A stretch of 64,000 nt of DNA, from positions 18,599 through 82,598 of the forward strand of contig CAYOXD010000003.1 in NCBI GenBank assembly GCA_964407825.1, read 5' to 3'. The position numbers were made by a program, and so were the translations under genes. The stretch's first letter is position 1. Each line of letters opens with the position of its first letter. The notes beneath the pieces are model-generated. The model was not told the origin of the DNA. It saw nothing but the letters and a program-made list of their open reading frames with translations, and ran no database searches. Source of the stretch: CAYOXD01 sp964407825 (GTDB lineage: Bacteria; Desulfobacterota; Desulfobacteria; Desulfobacterales; JAFDDL01). Positions 1 through 8,332 of the stretch are shown here, piece after piece.

Positions 1-72
1 TGCGGCGAGAACCGCTGCCGGATCTGTCTCAATGCTCGTTGCTCGGGAAAAAACGATCCAGACGCAGACTGA
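1..72 (+). CDS. C-terminal end of an upstream gene (partial)
   Basis: The first reading frame is open from the first base to a TGA at 70-72. It reads as a short cysteine-rich tail with the spacing CxxxxCxxC and a further Cys five residues on, then a polar end. The spacing suggests a metal-binding knuckle, but only 23 residues are visible and no family can be named. It points the same way as the kinase gene that follows 54 bases later. It could also be a chance open stretch. Confidence 0.3.
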   Translation, partial: CGENRCRICLNARCSGKNDPDAD

Positions 73-126
73 GCCCGCGCTGCCGCGTTGGCAGGCATCC
101 CCCATTTGCACTCCGGAATCTGAGAT

Positions 127-1209
127 ATGAAACAGCCGCACATTCTTATCGTTAAAAGCCAGGCCGCCGTGGCCTCGGAGCTGGCGGCCCGAGTGAAAGG
201 GCTGGGTTACGAGGTCATCGGGATTGCAGCCGATGGCAAGGAGGCGCTGTCGCTTACCGATGGCCTGGCGCCGGATCTTGTGCTGATGGACATCGATCTG
301 AACGATCCCCCGGGGGGCGCACCTCCGGGAAAAGCGATGCAGGGCCTGGACAATGTGCCGGTGGTGTATCTGTCAGACCACCCCCCTGTCGCCACTCTCG
401 ATCGGCTGAACATCACCGGGCCGTTCGGGTATATCTGCAACCCCTTTGACGAGCGGGATGTGCAGATGCAGATAGCCTTCGCCCTGTTTAAGCACCGTTC
501 AGAGGAGAAACTGCGGCAAGCCGATGAGGCACTGGAGCAATTCACTTATGCTGCTTCCCATGATCTCCAGGCACCGCTGCGCTCGGTTATCGGATTTCTC
601 CAGCTGCTCCAGACCCGGTGTGACGACCGACTCGACGAGGAGGGACGGCATTTTATCCAACGATGCGTCAGCGCTGGATATCGAATGCAGGCGATGATTG
701 AAGGCCTGTTGACCCTGTCCAGGGTGAATACCCATGCCTCAAGGTTTGCCCTGACGGATCTCAACCGGATCCTACAAAATGTTCTCAAAGCCCTTCCGCC
801 CATCCTCCTGGAGAGAAATCCGGACATGATCTGCGCCGTCCTGCCGAATCTGTCCGTTGATGGCGGCCAGATCCACAGCCTTTTTCAGCATCTGATCACC
901 AATGCCCTGACCTATAATAATAGCCGGGTCCCCAGGGTCGAGATCGGCTGCCAGGAGCAGGCCGATGCCTTTGGATTTTACGTGAAGGACAATGGCATCG
1001 GCATTCGTTCCCAATTTCACCAGAGGATTTTCACGGTTTTCCAAAGGCTTCACACGGACCGTGAATATTCGGGGATTGGGCTGGGGCTTGCGCTTTGCAA
1101 GAGGATCGTCGAACGGCACGGCGGGAGCCTTTGGGTCGAATCGCCGCCTGAGAAAGGCTCAACCTTTCATTTCTCGCTTCCCAAGCAGACCCGAACCCAA
1201 GATATTTGA
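127..1209 (+). CDS. receiver-histidine kinase with degenerate receiver domain
   Basis: Cytosolic 360-residue protein with an N-terminal receiver-like domain (about 5-120) and a kinase core. The H-box is at about 138-152 (YAASHDLQAPLRSV, His145), and the ATPase domain has the N box near LITNAL, then DNGIGI and GIGLGLAL. The H-box type is that of phytochrome-like kinases. The receiver keeps the phosphoacceptor-position Asp55 (LMDIDL). It lacks the acidic pair after strand 1 (ILIVKSQ instead of a DD/DE pair), and the usual Lys before Pro-Phe is Asn (CNPFD). It may therefore be a pseudo-receiver. There is no membrane segment. It is convergent with the hybrid kinase at 1226-3322, only 16 bases away. 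Start ATG 127 has no strong ribosome site. Confidence 0.85.
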   Translation: MKQPHILIVKSQAAVASELAARVKGLGYEVIGIAADGKEALSLTDGLAPDLVLMDIDLNDPPGGAPPGKAMQGLDNVPVVYLSDHPPVATLDRLNITGPFGYICNPFDERDVQMQIAFALFKHRSEEKLRQADEALEQFTYAASHDLQAPLRSVIGFLQLLQTRCDDRLDEEGRHFIQRCVSAGYRMQAMIEGLLTLSRVNTHASRFALTDLNRILQNVLKALPPILLERNPDMICAVLPNLSVDGGQIHSLFQHLITNALTYNNSRVPRVEIGCQEQADAFGFYVKDNGIGIRSQFHQRIFTVFQRLHTDREYSGIGLGLALCKRIVERHGGSLWVESPPEKGSTFHFSLPKQTRTQDI

Positions 1210-1225
1210 ATTTCCCGGATCCAAC

Positions 1226-3322
1226 TCACCCATCCAGGACCTGGCGAATCATCCGGGCCATCTCGATCATGGGGACGGGTTTTGTCAGAAATCCCTGCAC
1301 CTGTAACTCCAGCGAATTGCCCGGGGACGGACAGTCCATGCCGCCGGAGCAGAGGATGATCGGAATGTCGGGTTGAATATGGCGGAGTTTTTGGGTCAAG
1401 GCCCAGCCATTTAGCTTGGGCATATTCATGTCCGATATAACCAGGTCAAATTGGCTCGGGGACTCTGCAAATCGTTCGATGGCCTGGAGGCAATCGCTCA
1501 GGGCCACCACCTGATACCCCAGCCTGCCCAGCATTTGCGTTGCGAGTTCCACCTGTATGGATTCGTCATCGATGAACAAGATACGCTCGTTTCCCCCGGG
1601 CAAGCTGGAGGGGGCGTCGGGACTGCGGACGTGCGATGGGCGGGCGCCGGGCAGCAGTACCCGAAAGATACTGCCCGCGCCGACCTGGCTGCTGGCAAAA
1701 ATGGAACCATGGCAGTTTTTCACGATCCCGTGCACGACGGAAAGCCCCATGCCGGTACCCTTTCCCTCCTCCTTCGTGGTGAAGAAGGGGTCGAAGACCC
1801 TTTTCAGAACCTCATCGCTCATGCCCTGGCCGGTGTCTCTCACCGTCAGCTCGACATGCGTACCGGTCTGTAATTCCGGATATGATTTCATGTCGGCAGG
1901 TTGAAGATTCAGATCGCGCAACCGCACGGCCAGTACGCCCCCACCTGCCTGCATGGCCTGGGCCGCATTGGTACACAGATTCATAATGACCTGATGCAGT
2001 TGGGTGGGATCGGCCAGGACAAATGCCTCGCTTTTAATTTCGCTCTCGATTTCAATGGCCGCCGGCAGGCAGGCACGCAGCAATTTTAAGGCTTCCTTGA
2101 CGATTATCTTGGGTTTGACAGGCTTTTGCTCGAGTTTGGATTGGCGGCTGAAGGCCAAAATCTGCCGAATGAGATCCGTGGCTCGCTGGGTGGCATGCAG
2201 GACCTGGGTCAGATTGTGTTGTAAGGCGCTGTTTCCCGAAACCTCATTCAGGCTCAACTCGGTATACCCCAGAATGGCCGATAGAATATTGTTGAAATCG
2301 TGGGCGATGCCGCCTGCCAGGGTGCCCATGGCCTCCATCTTCTGAGATTGCTGCAGTTGGCGCAGGATTTCCACCCGTTCCTTTTCGAGTTGAGTGCGAA
2401 GGGCCAGCTCGTCGGTGAGCCGTGCATTGGCCTGCTGCAACTGCCTGGTTCGCTGGCGCACCCGCTCCTCCAAGGCGCTGTGGGATGCAATCAGTGCCCT
2501 TTGCAGCTCCTGCAACCCATCCTTTTGGATGGCGATTTCGCGGCCTGCCTGAATAATTCGCTGCTTCTCTTCAAAGTGGCTCAGATCCCGGATAATCAGA
2601 AGGATTTTATCATGGCTCGTGGTCACCGCAATGGCCTCGAAATAGTGCTCCTTTCCACTGCTTTCGGTATCGATCCACAATCCCGATTTCGTGCAGCCCA
2701 CTTGATCGCGGTTCCAGAAGGCAAGGGCGTCATCCAGAAAATTCTCCAGAAAAGAAAAGGAGCTGCCGATGGTCCCGCAGGAGATGTGTCCGTCATTCCG
2801 ATTCGGGCAATAGCGCACAAGCCATTCCGGCTCCTGACCCAGCAGCTCGAATGAGCCGTCGGATTCGAGTCGCATGGCGGCAATGTCCATGGCATGATAC
2901 AGTTCATTTGCCCGATTGGCGATCCGGGCACTCGCCTTTGCCTCACGGGAGAGCGTCATAGCCAGGGCATTGGCTTTTTGCTGCCATTGGGTGATGGTCC
3001 GATCCTTCTCGGTCACATCCACTAAAAACAGTCCATGGCCGGACTCGGTTTGAAACAGGTGGACATCCAGGGACCTGTCCGGGGCCATTTTCACCATGGG
3101 CAGGTAGAGCGACGGCACTTGGGTGGGAAAGAGCCCCTCGGTGAAGAGCAGTTGGTCGGTGATGGGCCGATCCTTTTCAAGGGCGGGCAGTCCCAGGCCT
3201 TCAAGATCTCCCCCCCAGGAGCGTACCGCTCCCTGCGGGTCGACCAGAATGTATGCGAAGACAAACCGGTGTGGAAGCCATTCCTGAAGAAATGCCCATA
3301 CGGGCTTCGGTAATTGGACCAT
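1226..3322 (-). CDS. hybrid sensor histidine kinase (PAS-like, HisKA, HATPase, receiver)
   Basis: Soluble 698-residue hybrid kinase. Residues about 1-115 look PAS-like and 140-250 look like a second PAS-like sensor. A coiled coil follows at about 255-330, then HisKA with phospho-acceptor His341 (GGIAHDFNNIL). The ATPase domain has an N box near 448-458, DTGQGM near 496 and GTGMGLSVV near 522. A C-terminal receiver at about 580-698 carries Asp631 (ISDMNMP) and acidic DDE at 585-587, so it looks active. Its ATG shares one base with the stop of the small GTPase gene upstream (TAATG), which argues for translational coupling. It is the last gene of the four-gene GTPase operon. No output domain is present, so the partner of the receiver is unknown. 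Confidence 0.93.
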   Translation of the reverse strand: MVQLPKPVWAFLQEWLPHRFVFAYILVDPQGAVRSWGGDLEGLGLPALEKDRPITDQLLFTEGLFPTQVPSLYLPMVKMAPDRSLDVHLFQTESGHGLFLVDVTEKDRTITQWQQKANALAMTLSREAKASARIANRANELYHAMDIAAMRLESDGSFELLGQEPEWLVRYCPNRNDGHISCGTIGSSFSFLENFLDDALAFWNRDQVGCTKSGLWIDTESSGKEHYFEAIAVTTSHDKILLIIRDLSHFEEKQRIIQAGREIAIQKDGLQELQRALIASHSALEERVRQRTRQLQQANARLTDELALRTQLEKERVEILRQLQQSQKMEAMGTLAGGIAHDFNNILSAILGYTELSLNEVSGNSALQHNLTQVLHATQRATDLIRQILAFSRQSKLEQKPVKPKIIVKEALKLLRACLPAAIEIESEIKSEAFVLADPTQLHQVIMNLCTNAAQAMQAGGGVLAVRLRDLNLQPADMKSYPELQTGTHVELTVRDTGQGMSDEVLKRVFDPFFTTKEEGKGTGMGLSVVHGIVKNCHGSIFASSQVGAGSIFRVLLPGARPSHVRSPDAPSSLPGGNERILFIDDESIQVELATQMLGRLGYQVVALSDCLQAIERFAESPSQFDLVISDMNMPKLNGWALTQKLRHIQPDIPIILCSGGMDCPSPGNSLELQVQGFLTKPVPMIEMARMIRQVLDG

Positions 3323-3825
3323 TATGCCTCCAAAATCAGGGCGGCCAAGGTTTGGAAGGCCGTCTCGACGCAGTGGCCGGTTTTGGCGCTGGTCTCAATC
3401 GCCTGGATGCGATTCCTGGCAAGCCGTGCCAGATCTTCATCGGTTATCTCCCAATGTTCTCTCAGATCGCACTTGTTCAAAGTCATGATGCACGGCTGCG
3501 CTCCAACGGCGTCCTGCGCCCGCGCCTGGAGACCCAAGGCGACGTCGAGGGTGTTGCGCCGGGTGCCGTCCACAACATAGATGAACCCGGCCGAACCCCG
3601 CAGGTAGGACACGGGCACGGACTGGAAATCATCCTCGCCGTGCAAATCCCATATGATCAGATCGATCTCTTTTCCGGACACGGTCATCTCCTTCTTGTCG
3701 ATTTTCACCCCCACCGTGGTGTGATACTTATCCGAAAAAATCGAGTAAACGTGCCGTTTAACCAAACTCGTCTTACCTGCGGCGAATGCGCCGAGCATAC
3801 AGATCTTCTTCTTGATCATGGGCAT
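3322..3825 (-). CDS. Ras/Rab-like small GTPase (prokaryotic Rup-type)
   Basis: 167-residue GTPase with all five G motifs: G1 GAFAAGKTS (12-20), switch I threonines about 36-37, G3 WDLHGED (59-65), G4 NKCD (117-120) and G5 ETSAK (144-148). The overall look is that of eukaryotic Rab/Ras proteins. It has no C-terminal prenylation cysteines, so any membrane targeting must come from a partner. In G3 the usual catalytic Gln after DxxG is Glu64, so intrinsic hydrolysis may be slow or depend on a partner. Bacterial Ras-superfamily proteins of this kind have been grouped as Rup families; the exact subfamily is inferred. It overlaps the OmpA-like gene by 10 bases and the kinase gene by one base. Confidence 0.92.
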   Translation of the reverse strand: MPMIKKKICMLGAFAAGKTSLVKRHVYSIFSDKYHTTVGVKIDKKEMTVSGKEIDLIIWDLHGEDDFQSVPVSYLRGSAGFIYVVDGTRRNTLDVALGLQARAQDAVGAQPCIMTLNKCDLREHWEITDEDLARLARNRIQAIETSAKTGHCVETAFQTLAALILEA

Positions 3826-5582
3826 GCCTCTTTGCCGTTGATGAGCGTTTGGAAGGTGACGCTGCGTTCGGTGTCGAAATGTTCCTGAGCATCGCCCGTC
3901 TGGAAAGGCATATCGGAACCTCTGCCCACGGGGGACAACAGGGTGGGGTCGAGCCCCTTCGCGAAAAGAAACCGCAACACGCGCGAGGATCTATCCTGGC
4001 TCAGATGCAGATTCAACAGGGGGGGGCCAGTGGGATCGCTCCGGCCGATCACCTTGATATGAATTTGAATTCCCGATTGTTGGGCCATGGACTGCATCCT
4101 GGCAATCAGGGAGCTGGCAGTCATCAGGGTTGGCTGTTGATCCGGGGCCAAAACGCTCCTGCCCGAAGCGAAGGTAATGCTTAGTCTGGACAGTCGACTG
4201 GCCAGGGCATAAAGTTCAACCATCTGGATATCCTTCAACTGGCGCGTATCGCAGGCAGACACCCCCGCAATGGCGGGTGCAAGCCGGTTCAGTTTTACAA
4301 CCCATTCATGGGAAGCGCTCCCTGAAGCGGCCAGTACCCCCTGGCGAAGGTTCAACTGAACCCCGGGCGGTGGCTTCAAAATCTGCTCCGCCCTGCGCAG
4401 CACCAAGGGTCCCTCAAGAGCCTGGTAATACCGCCACCGGCTATGTACCTGTTGGGGATCGATACCGGCTGCGGCCATCAGTTCCCGGGGGTCCGCGGCG
4501 AGCGGGTCGCGCAACCCCTCGATATAATATTGCCCCCATCCCTGATGAGCCGTTGTGACGACAATACCGCTTTGCGCCCGCAACTTAGCGAGATAATTCT
4601 GCCAATGACGTCGTTGTTGGAGAAAATGCCATGTCCCGAAAAGAACCAAGGCGACGGCGGCCGCACCGGCAAGCCAGAGCAACGGCGAGGCCCGCTGTTT
4701 GACCTCTCTCATCTCGACGATCAGCTCGTTTTCCAACTGAGGCCGAATCATGTCGAAGGGAGCCACCTCACCATCGAAATCAGCCCATTTCGAGCTGAAG
4801 GTTTCATGAATTTCCTTCAGCAGGCCTTTGAATCGCTCCCGCATCGTCAGCGGCGGTGTGCCGCGGAGCACGACCGCCAGAAATGCCTCCGCCCCCTGCT
4901 CAATCCAAACACTGTGATCGCCGCCCATGCGCAAGGTATCCAAGGTGTCACCGTGATGCGCGTCGAAGCTGTCCTTGATGAAATCCTGAATGGCGGTGAG
5001 CATGCCCGAAACCAGGTCCGGATCGCGTACCTGTATGTCCAGCGAGGCCACATGCTGGAGCACCACACCGGTATGCCGATGCACCAAGAATATCTGTTCC
5101 ACCTGATAGACCAGACTGTGAAGCAACACCACTTCAGCAAAGGGCCGATGCGTACGAAAGGCTTCCAGGCGCCATTTGATCCCACGAAGGGAGACCGTCT
5201 GGTTGAGCAGTTGGTTGAGGGATTGAATCATCCCCAGGAGAGTGGCGATGACGGATTTGCGAATGGCCGGCCCCAGGGCAGGAAAAATCACATCGGCGAT
5301 GAACGCGGGGTTCCTTCGGACCGATCTTTTGAGCACTGTATCGATGGTAGGCCCCAGGGCTTGCGCCATGCGATCCCCGTTCGCGTGGCTCAAGGTGATG
5401 GCATCGGGCAAAGCCTGGCTGAGTTCCTCGGCGCGGCGTACCGGGTCGTTGAGGCGGGCCAGGATTTCATCCAGCCGGCGACGCTCGGGCCCCGAAAGCA
5501 ATTCGCGCAGCTGGCGCCATTGGGAGGCAATTAACTCATCTGCCTGCGCGTCCGAACCGTCTCTTGAAGCGGATTCACCCAT
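3816..5582 (-). CDS. inner-membrane OmpA-like protein with cytosolic roadblock/longin-like region
   Basis: 588 residues. A single hydrophobic segment at about 299-320 separates a long cytosolic N-terminal part from a periplasmic C-terminal part. There is no signal peptide, so the protein should sit in the inner membrane. Residues about 155-265 have the pattern of a roadblock/longin fold: a hydrophobic strand, VSGMLTAIQDF at 191-201, then alternating strands ending at VVLRGTPP. Residues 465-585 are an OmpA-like peptidoglycan-binding domain (GRSDPTGP at 513-520, LSQDRSSRV at 527-535). The region between may contain a BON-like module (about 398-450). The next gene encodes the small GTPase; roadblock/longin proteins are the usual partners of prokaryotic small GTPases. 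OmpA-like and membrane calls are secure; the roadblock-like call is by eye. Confidence 0.85.
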   Translation of the reverse strand: MGESASRDGSDAQADELIASQWRQLRELLSGPERRRLDEILARLNDPVRRAEELSQALPDAITLSHANGDRMAQALGPTIDTVLKRSVRRNPAFIADVIFPALGPAIRKSVIATLLGMIQSLNQLLNQTVSLRGIKWRLEAFRTHRPFAEVVLLHSLVYQVEQIFLVHRHTGVVLQHVASLDIQVRDPDLVSGMLTAIQDFIKDSFDAHHGDTLDTLRMGGDHSVWIEQGAEAFLAVVLRGTPPLTMRERFKGLLKEIHETFSSKWADFDGEVAPFDMIRPQLENELIVEMREVKQRASPLLWLAGAAAVALVLFGTWHFLQQRRHWQNYLAKLRAQSGIVVTTAHQGWGQYYIEGLRDPLAADPRELMAAAGIDPQQVHSRWRYYQALEGPLVLRRAEQILKPPPGVQLNLRQGVLAASGSASHEWVVKLNRLAPAIAGVSACDTRQLKDIQMVELYALASRLSRLSITFASGRSVLAPDQQPTLMTASSLIARMQSMAQQSGIQIHIKVIGRSDPTGPPLLNLHLSQDRSSRVLRFLFAKGLDPTLLSPVGRGSDMPFQTGDAQEHFDTERSVTFQTLINGKEACP

Positions 5583-5593
5583 AGCATTCCACT

Positions 5594-6208
5594 TCAGGCA
5601 TCGGCCTCACCGACAGCGGGAATCTCCTGGTGGTCTGAAAGCCTCATGGCGATATCCACCAGATATTCGGCCAGGGATGCGCGATCCAGTTTGCTTCCAT
5701 CGAGCCGTTCAGCCACTTGGGCCAGGGACCGGTCCGCCTGCTCCTGCTTGCTCTGGATGGTACCGATCAATTCCTTGGATTGCTGAAGGATCTGCTGCCG
5801 CAGTTCGGTAGAACGTTCCGAGAGCTTGTCTTCGACCTGCTGGATGGCCGAGGTTAACTCGACCGAGGAGCTCCTCATGTCATCGTTCAGGCGCTTTCCG
5901 GCCTCCGCACACTTATCCGCTTCCTTTTTAATACGCCCCTTGAGGGTTTCCAGTTCTTCCTTGAAAAAACGTTCCAGAGCCTCCAGACGATTGGTCAATT
6001 CGTCCCGTAGCGCGGCGGTGTATCGATTCAGGTGCTCCTCCATTTGGGAAAAACGGCGTTCGAAATCCCGCACCTGATTGCCGAAAAGGATATCGCGGAT
6101 CTTCTCCATGCTTCCGACATCGCCTGTTTCGGTTGGGAATGAGGCATTTTTCGGTGGCTTGGATTTCAGCGGCACTTCTGGCTTGAGCGCCTCGTCCTTT
6201 TTGCTCAT
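5594..6208 (-). CDS. coiled-coil protein, first gene of the GTPase operon
   Basis: 204-residue charged protein of unknown function. After a Lys/Pro-rich head it has a block at about 34-60 (MEKIRDILFG then DFERRF), then almost continuous heptads to about residue 175 and a short acidic tail. No signal peptide or membrane segment is visible, so it is probably cytosolic. ATG 6208 is preferred over the upstream ATG at 6241 because GAGGAG lies just before it. It ends 11 bases before the OmpA-like gene starts. Position suggests a structural or adaptor role in the same complex; this is inference from context. Confidence 0.8.
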   Translation of the reverse strand: MSKKDEALKPEVPLKSKPPKNASFPTETGDVGSMEKIRDILFGNQVRDFERRFSQMEEHLNRYTAALRDELTNRLEALERFFKEELETLKGRIKKEADKCAEAGKRLNDDMRSSSVELTSAIQQVEDKLSERSTELRQQILQQSKELIGTIQSKQEQADRSLAQVAERLDGSKLDRASLAEYLVDIAMRLSDHQEIPAVGEADA

Positions 6209-6590
6209 GGTGGCTCCTCTCGTTGGAATACGCCCATCCATCCGGCATGACTTTGTTCGGCCCGGAAGATTCTGGTTTCAAAATATTATGTTGTAAGCCC
6301 TCCTGCCTGTTCCAATGCTAAGGGGAGCATGTTTCAGAGGGCATTGTAGGCATTCAGAATGTGGTGCCAAGGCATCGTGTCAACGGCGAAAACAAGGAAC
6401 CTGTTGGAATGTATATATGAAAGAATTATGCGGCAGCAACGGGGCCAATGTCAAGCGATTTGTAGCTTATCCGGTTCTTGGCGATGACGACGGGCCACTG
6501 GCTGATCTGCCTTCGGAAATCGGGTGTACCTAACCGCAAAATGGTTGTATAGACATAGAAACGCTGTTTGCTGACGGAAAGGAACAAGGA
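6209..6590. other. divergent intergenic region, no gene seen
   Basis: 382 bases separate the GTPase operon (leftward) from the exchanger gene (rightward), so promoters for both should be here. On the minus strand there is a TTGACA at about 6376-6381, but no good -10 box at the right distance. On the plus strand an AT-rich patch (about 6408-6430) follows a TTGGAA. Neither is convincing. Short open frames here have no ribosome sites. Confidence 0.5.
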
Positions 6591-7562
6591 TTGACACTGG
6601 AACTTCTCGCACTTGCCGCTGGCCTGGCACTCCTGGCATGGAGTGCTGATCGACTGGTGGATGGGGCGGCCGCCACGGCCGGACATTTCGGGGTGCCGCC
6701 GCTGCTGATCGGCATGGTAATCGTCGGTTTCGGCACTTCGGCGCCGGAAATGGTGGTATCCGCCATGGCGGCCGCCCAGGGTAACCCGGGCCTCGCCCTG
6801 GGCAATGCCTATGGCTCGAATATCGCCAATATCGCCCTCGTCCTCGGGTTGACGGCGCTGGTCTGTCCCATCACCGTCCATTCCCAGGTGCTGCGAAAGG
6901 AATTGCCCATTTTGACCGCCGTTACGGCCCTTGCCGCCTATCAACTGCGGGACGGGCATATAGGCAGGCTCGATGCCCTGGTGCTGCTGGGCGTCTTCGC
7001 CGCTCTGATGACCTGGGCCCTCAGGCAGGGGCTTCGGGCCAAGACCGATACCCTGGGCAGCGAAACGGAAAGGCAGCTGGCGGTGCACGCCATGCCTATC
7101 AACCAGGCGCTTTTCCGGATGGGCGCTGGATTGGTTCTGCTGATCGTGAGCTCCCGTATGCTGGTTTGGGGGGCCGTTGGGCTCGCGCATCATTTCGGTG
7201 TGAGCGATCTGGTGATCGGACTCAGCCTCGTGGCGGTGGGCACCTCGCTACCTGAGCTCGCCTCCTCCCTGGTGGCCACGCGAAGGGGGCAGCATGACAT
7301 CGCGGTGGGAAATGTACTGGGCTCCAACATTTTCAACACATTGGCCGTCGTCGGGATAGCCGGACTGATTCATCCCATCCAGGTGAGCCCCGAAGTGCTG
7401 CGCCGGGACGTGCTTATCATGTCGATACTGACCGTATCGCTTTTCGTCATCGGCTACGGGTTTCGAGGTCCGGGACGCATCAACCGCTATGAAGGCGGCG
7501 CCCTGCTGATCTGCTACGGGGCCTATATCGCCTATCTGGCCAGCAGCGCACTCAGCCGATGA
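6591..7562 (+). CDS. calcium/sodium antiporter, CaCA family (YrbG-like)
   Basis: 323-residue inner-membrane exchanger with about ten hydrophobic helices. The two alpha repeats that form the ion site are clear: GFGTSAPEM with GNAYGSNIAN in the first half, and AVGTSLPEL with GNVLGSNIFN in the second. This pseudo-twofold repeat is diagnostic of the Ca2+/cation antiporter superfamily. Ion selectivity cannot be read from sequence alone. The start is a TTG at 6591, supported by the purine-rich site GGAAAGGAACAAGGA directly before it. It stands alone between the GTPase operon and the SHOCT-like gene. Confidence 0.93.
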   Translation: MTLELLALAAGLALLAWSADRLVDGAAATAGHFGVPPLLIGMVIVGFGTSAPEMVVSAMAAAQGNPGLALGNAYGSNIANIALVLGLTALVCPITVHSQVLRKELPILTAVTALAAYQLRDGHIGRLDALVLLGVFAALMTWALRQGLRAKTDTLGSETERQLAVHAMPINQALFRMGAGLVLLIVSSRMLVWGAVGLAHHFGVSDLVIGLSLVAVGTSLPELASSLVATRRGQHDIAVGNVLGSNIFNTLAVVGIAGLIHPIQVSPEVLRRDVLIMSILTVSLFVIGYGFRGPGRINRYEGGALLICYGAYIAYLASSALSR

Positions 7563-7638
7563 GCCAGCATTAGCTATTGATCCTTTTCGGTATTAGCGGT
7601 TATAGTGGCGGGACCGATTCAGAGAGGAGACGTGTTCC

Positions 7639-8310
7639 ATGTTTTTCAAACGGGTTAAAAAAGGCTTGAAGAGCGAGTACGCACAGCGTCAGTTCTATAT
7701 GATGTCCAATCTTGGCCTTTTCTATCTGATCATTATCGCCCTTTTTGCCATCCCCCTGCTGGGTGCTTTTGTCGTGGTGCTGATCATGGGAGTGAACGAC
7801 TACCGCCACCTCATTCTCCTCGCCGGCTTGTTGGGTGGAGCGCTGGTGCTCTATTTTGTGGGCAAATCCTTTTTCAGGTTCCTTCGAAGGGTGCGCGATG
7901 ACGGCCTGGCCACCTTTCAGGAGGCAAACCGCCAGGCCCGGGACGGCGCCGGAATGGTGCAAATTGCCATGTTCAAGGGGCTTTTATCCTTTACGGTGAG
8001 CTCCGGTCAGCGGGAGCAGGCTCCCCCCGGGCTACCAGAGGGCAGCACACCGCTGGCCCTTCCAGAGGTTCCAGAGCAGGACCGTCAGGCCCCCGACCCG
8101 GTACGTCAGATCCGGGAACTGAAGGAAATGCTCGAGGATGGCACCATTGACGAGTGTGAATTTCAAGACCTCAAGGCGGCGGTGATTCGCCAGGCCCGGG
8201 ACTGCCCTTCCCCCTCGGAGGCCTCAGAACCGCCCTTGAATTATGATTCGGATGCGTATATGGCGGAGGATCTATCGGATATTGACCCCCAATCCAGCTA
8301 CTCACACTAG
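7639..8310 (+). CDS. membrane protein with SHOCT-like C-terminal motif
   Basis: 223 residues. Two adjacent hydrophobic helices lie at about 25-50 and 55-78, followed by a charged linker. At about 155-195 a short helical pair (IRELKEMLEDGTIDECEF) has the pattern of a SHOCT motif, a small oligomerisation-type domain found at the C-terminus of many membrane proteins. The Arg/Lys-rich segment after helix 2 suggests the tail is cytosolic. Start ATG 7639 has AGAGGAG ahead of it. It ends 22 bases before xseA, so the two may be co-transcribed. Function unknown. Confidence 0.75.
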   Translation: MFFKRVKKGLKSEYAQRQFYMMSNLGLFYLIIIALFAIPLLGAFVVVLIMGVNDYRHLILLAGLLGGALVLYFVGKSFFRFLRRVRDDGLATFQEANRQARDGAGMVQIAMFKGLLSFTVSSGQREQAPPGLPEGSTPLALPEVPEQDRQAPDPVRQIRELKEMLEDGTIDECEFQDLKAAVIRQARDCPSPSEASEPPLNYDSDAYMAEDLSDIDPQSSYSH

Positions 8311-8332
8311 AAGGAGAGCGCAAACTTCGCCC

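Noticed and set aside
4443..5534. 363-codon plus-strand frame
   Set aside because: Antisense to the OmpA-like gene; composition is His/Gln-rich with no motif, as expected for a shadow in GC-rich DNA.
6328..6342. 13-base word ATGTTTCAGAGGG also present near 39716
   Set aside because: Words of this length are expected to recur by chance in 64 kb; flanks do not match.
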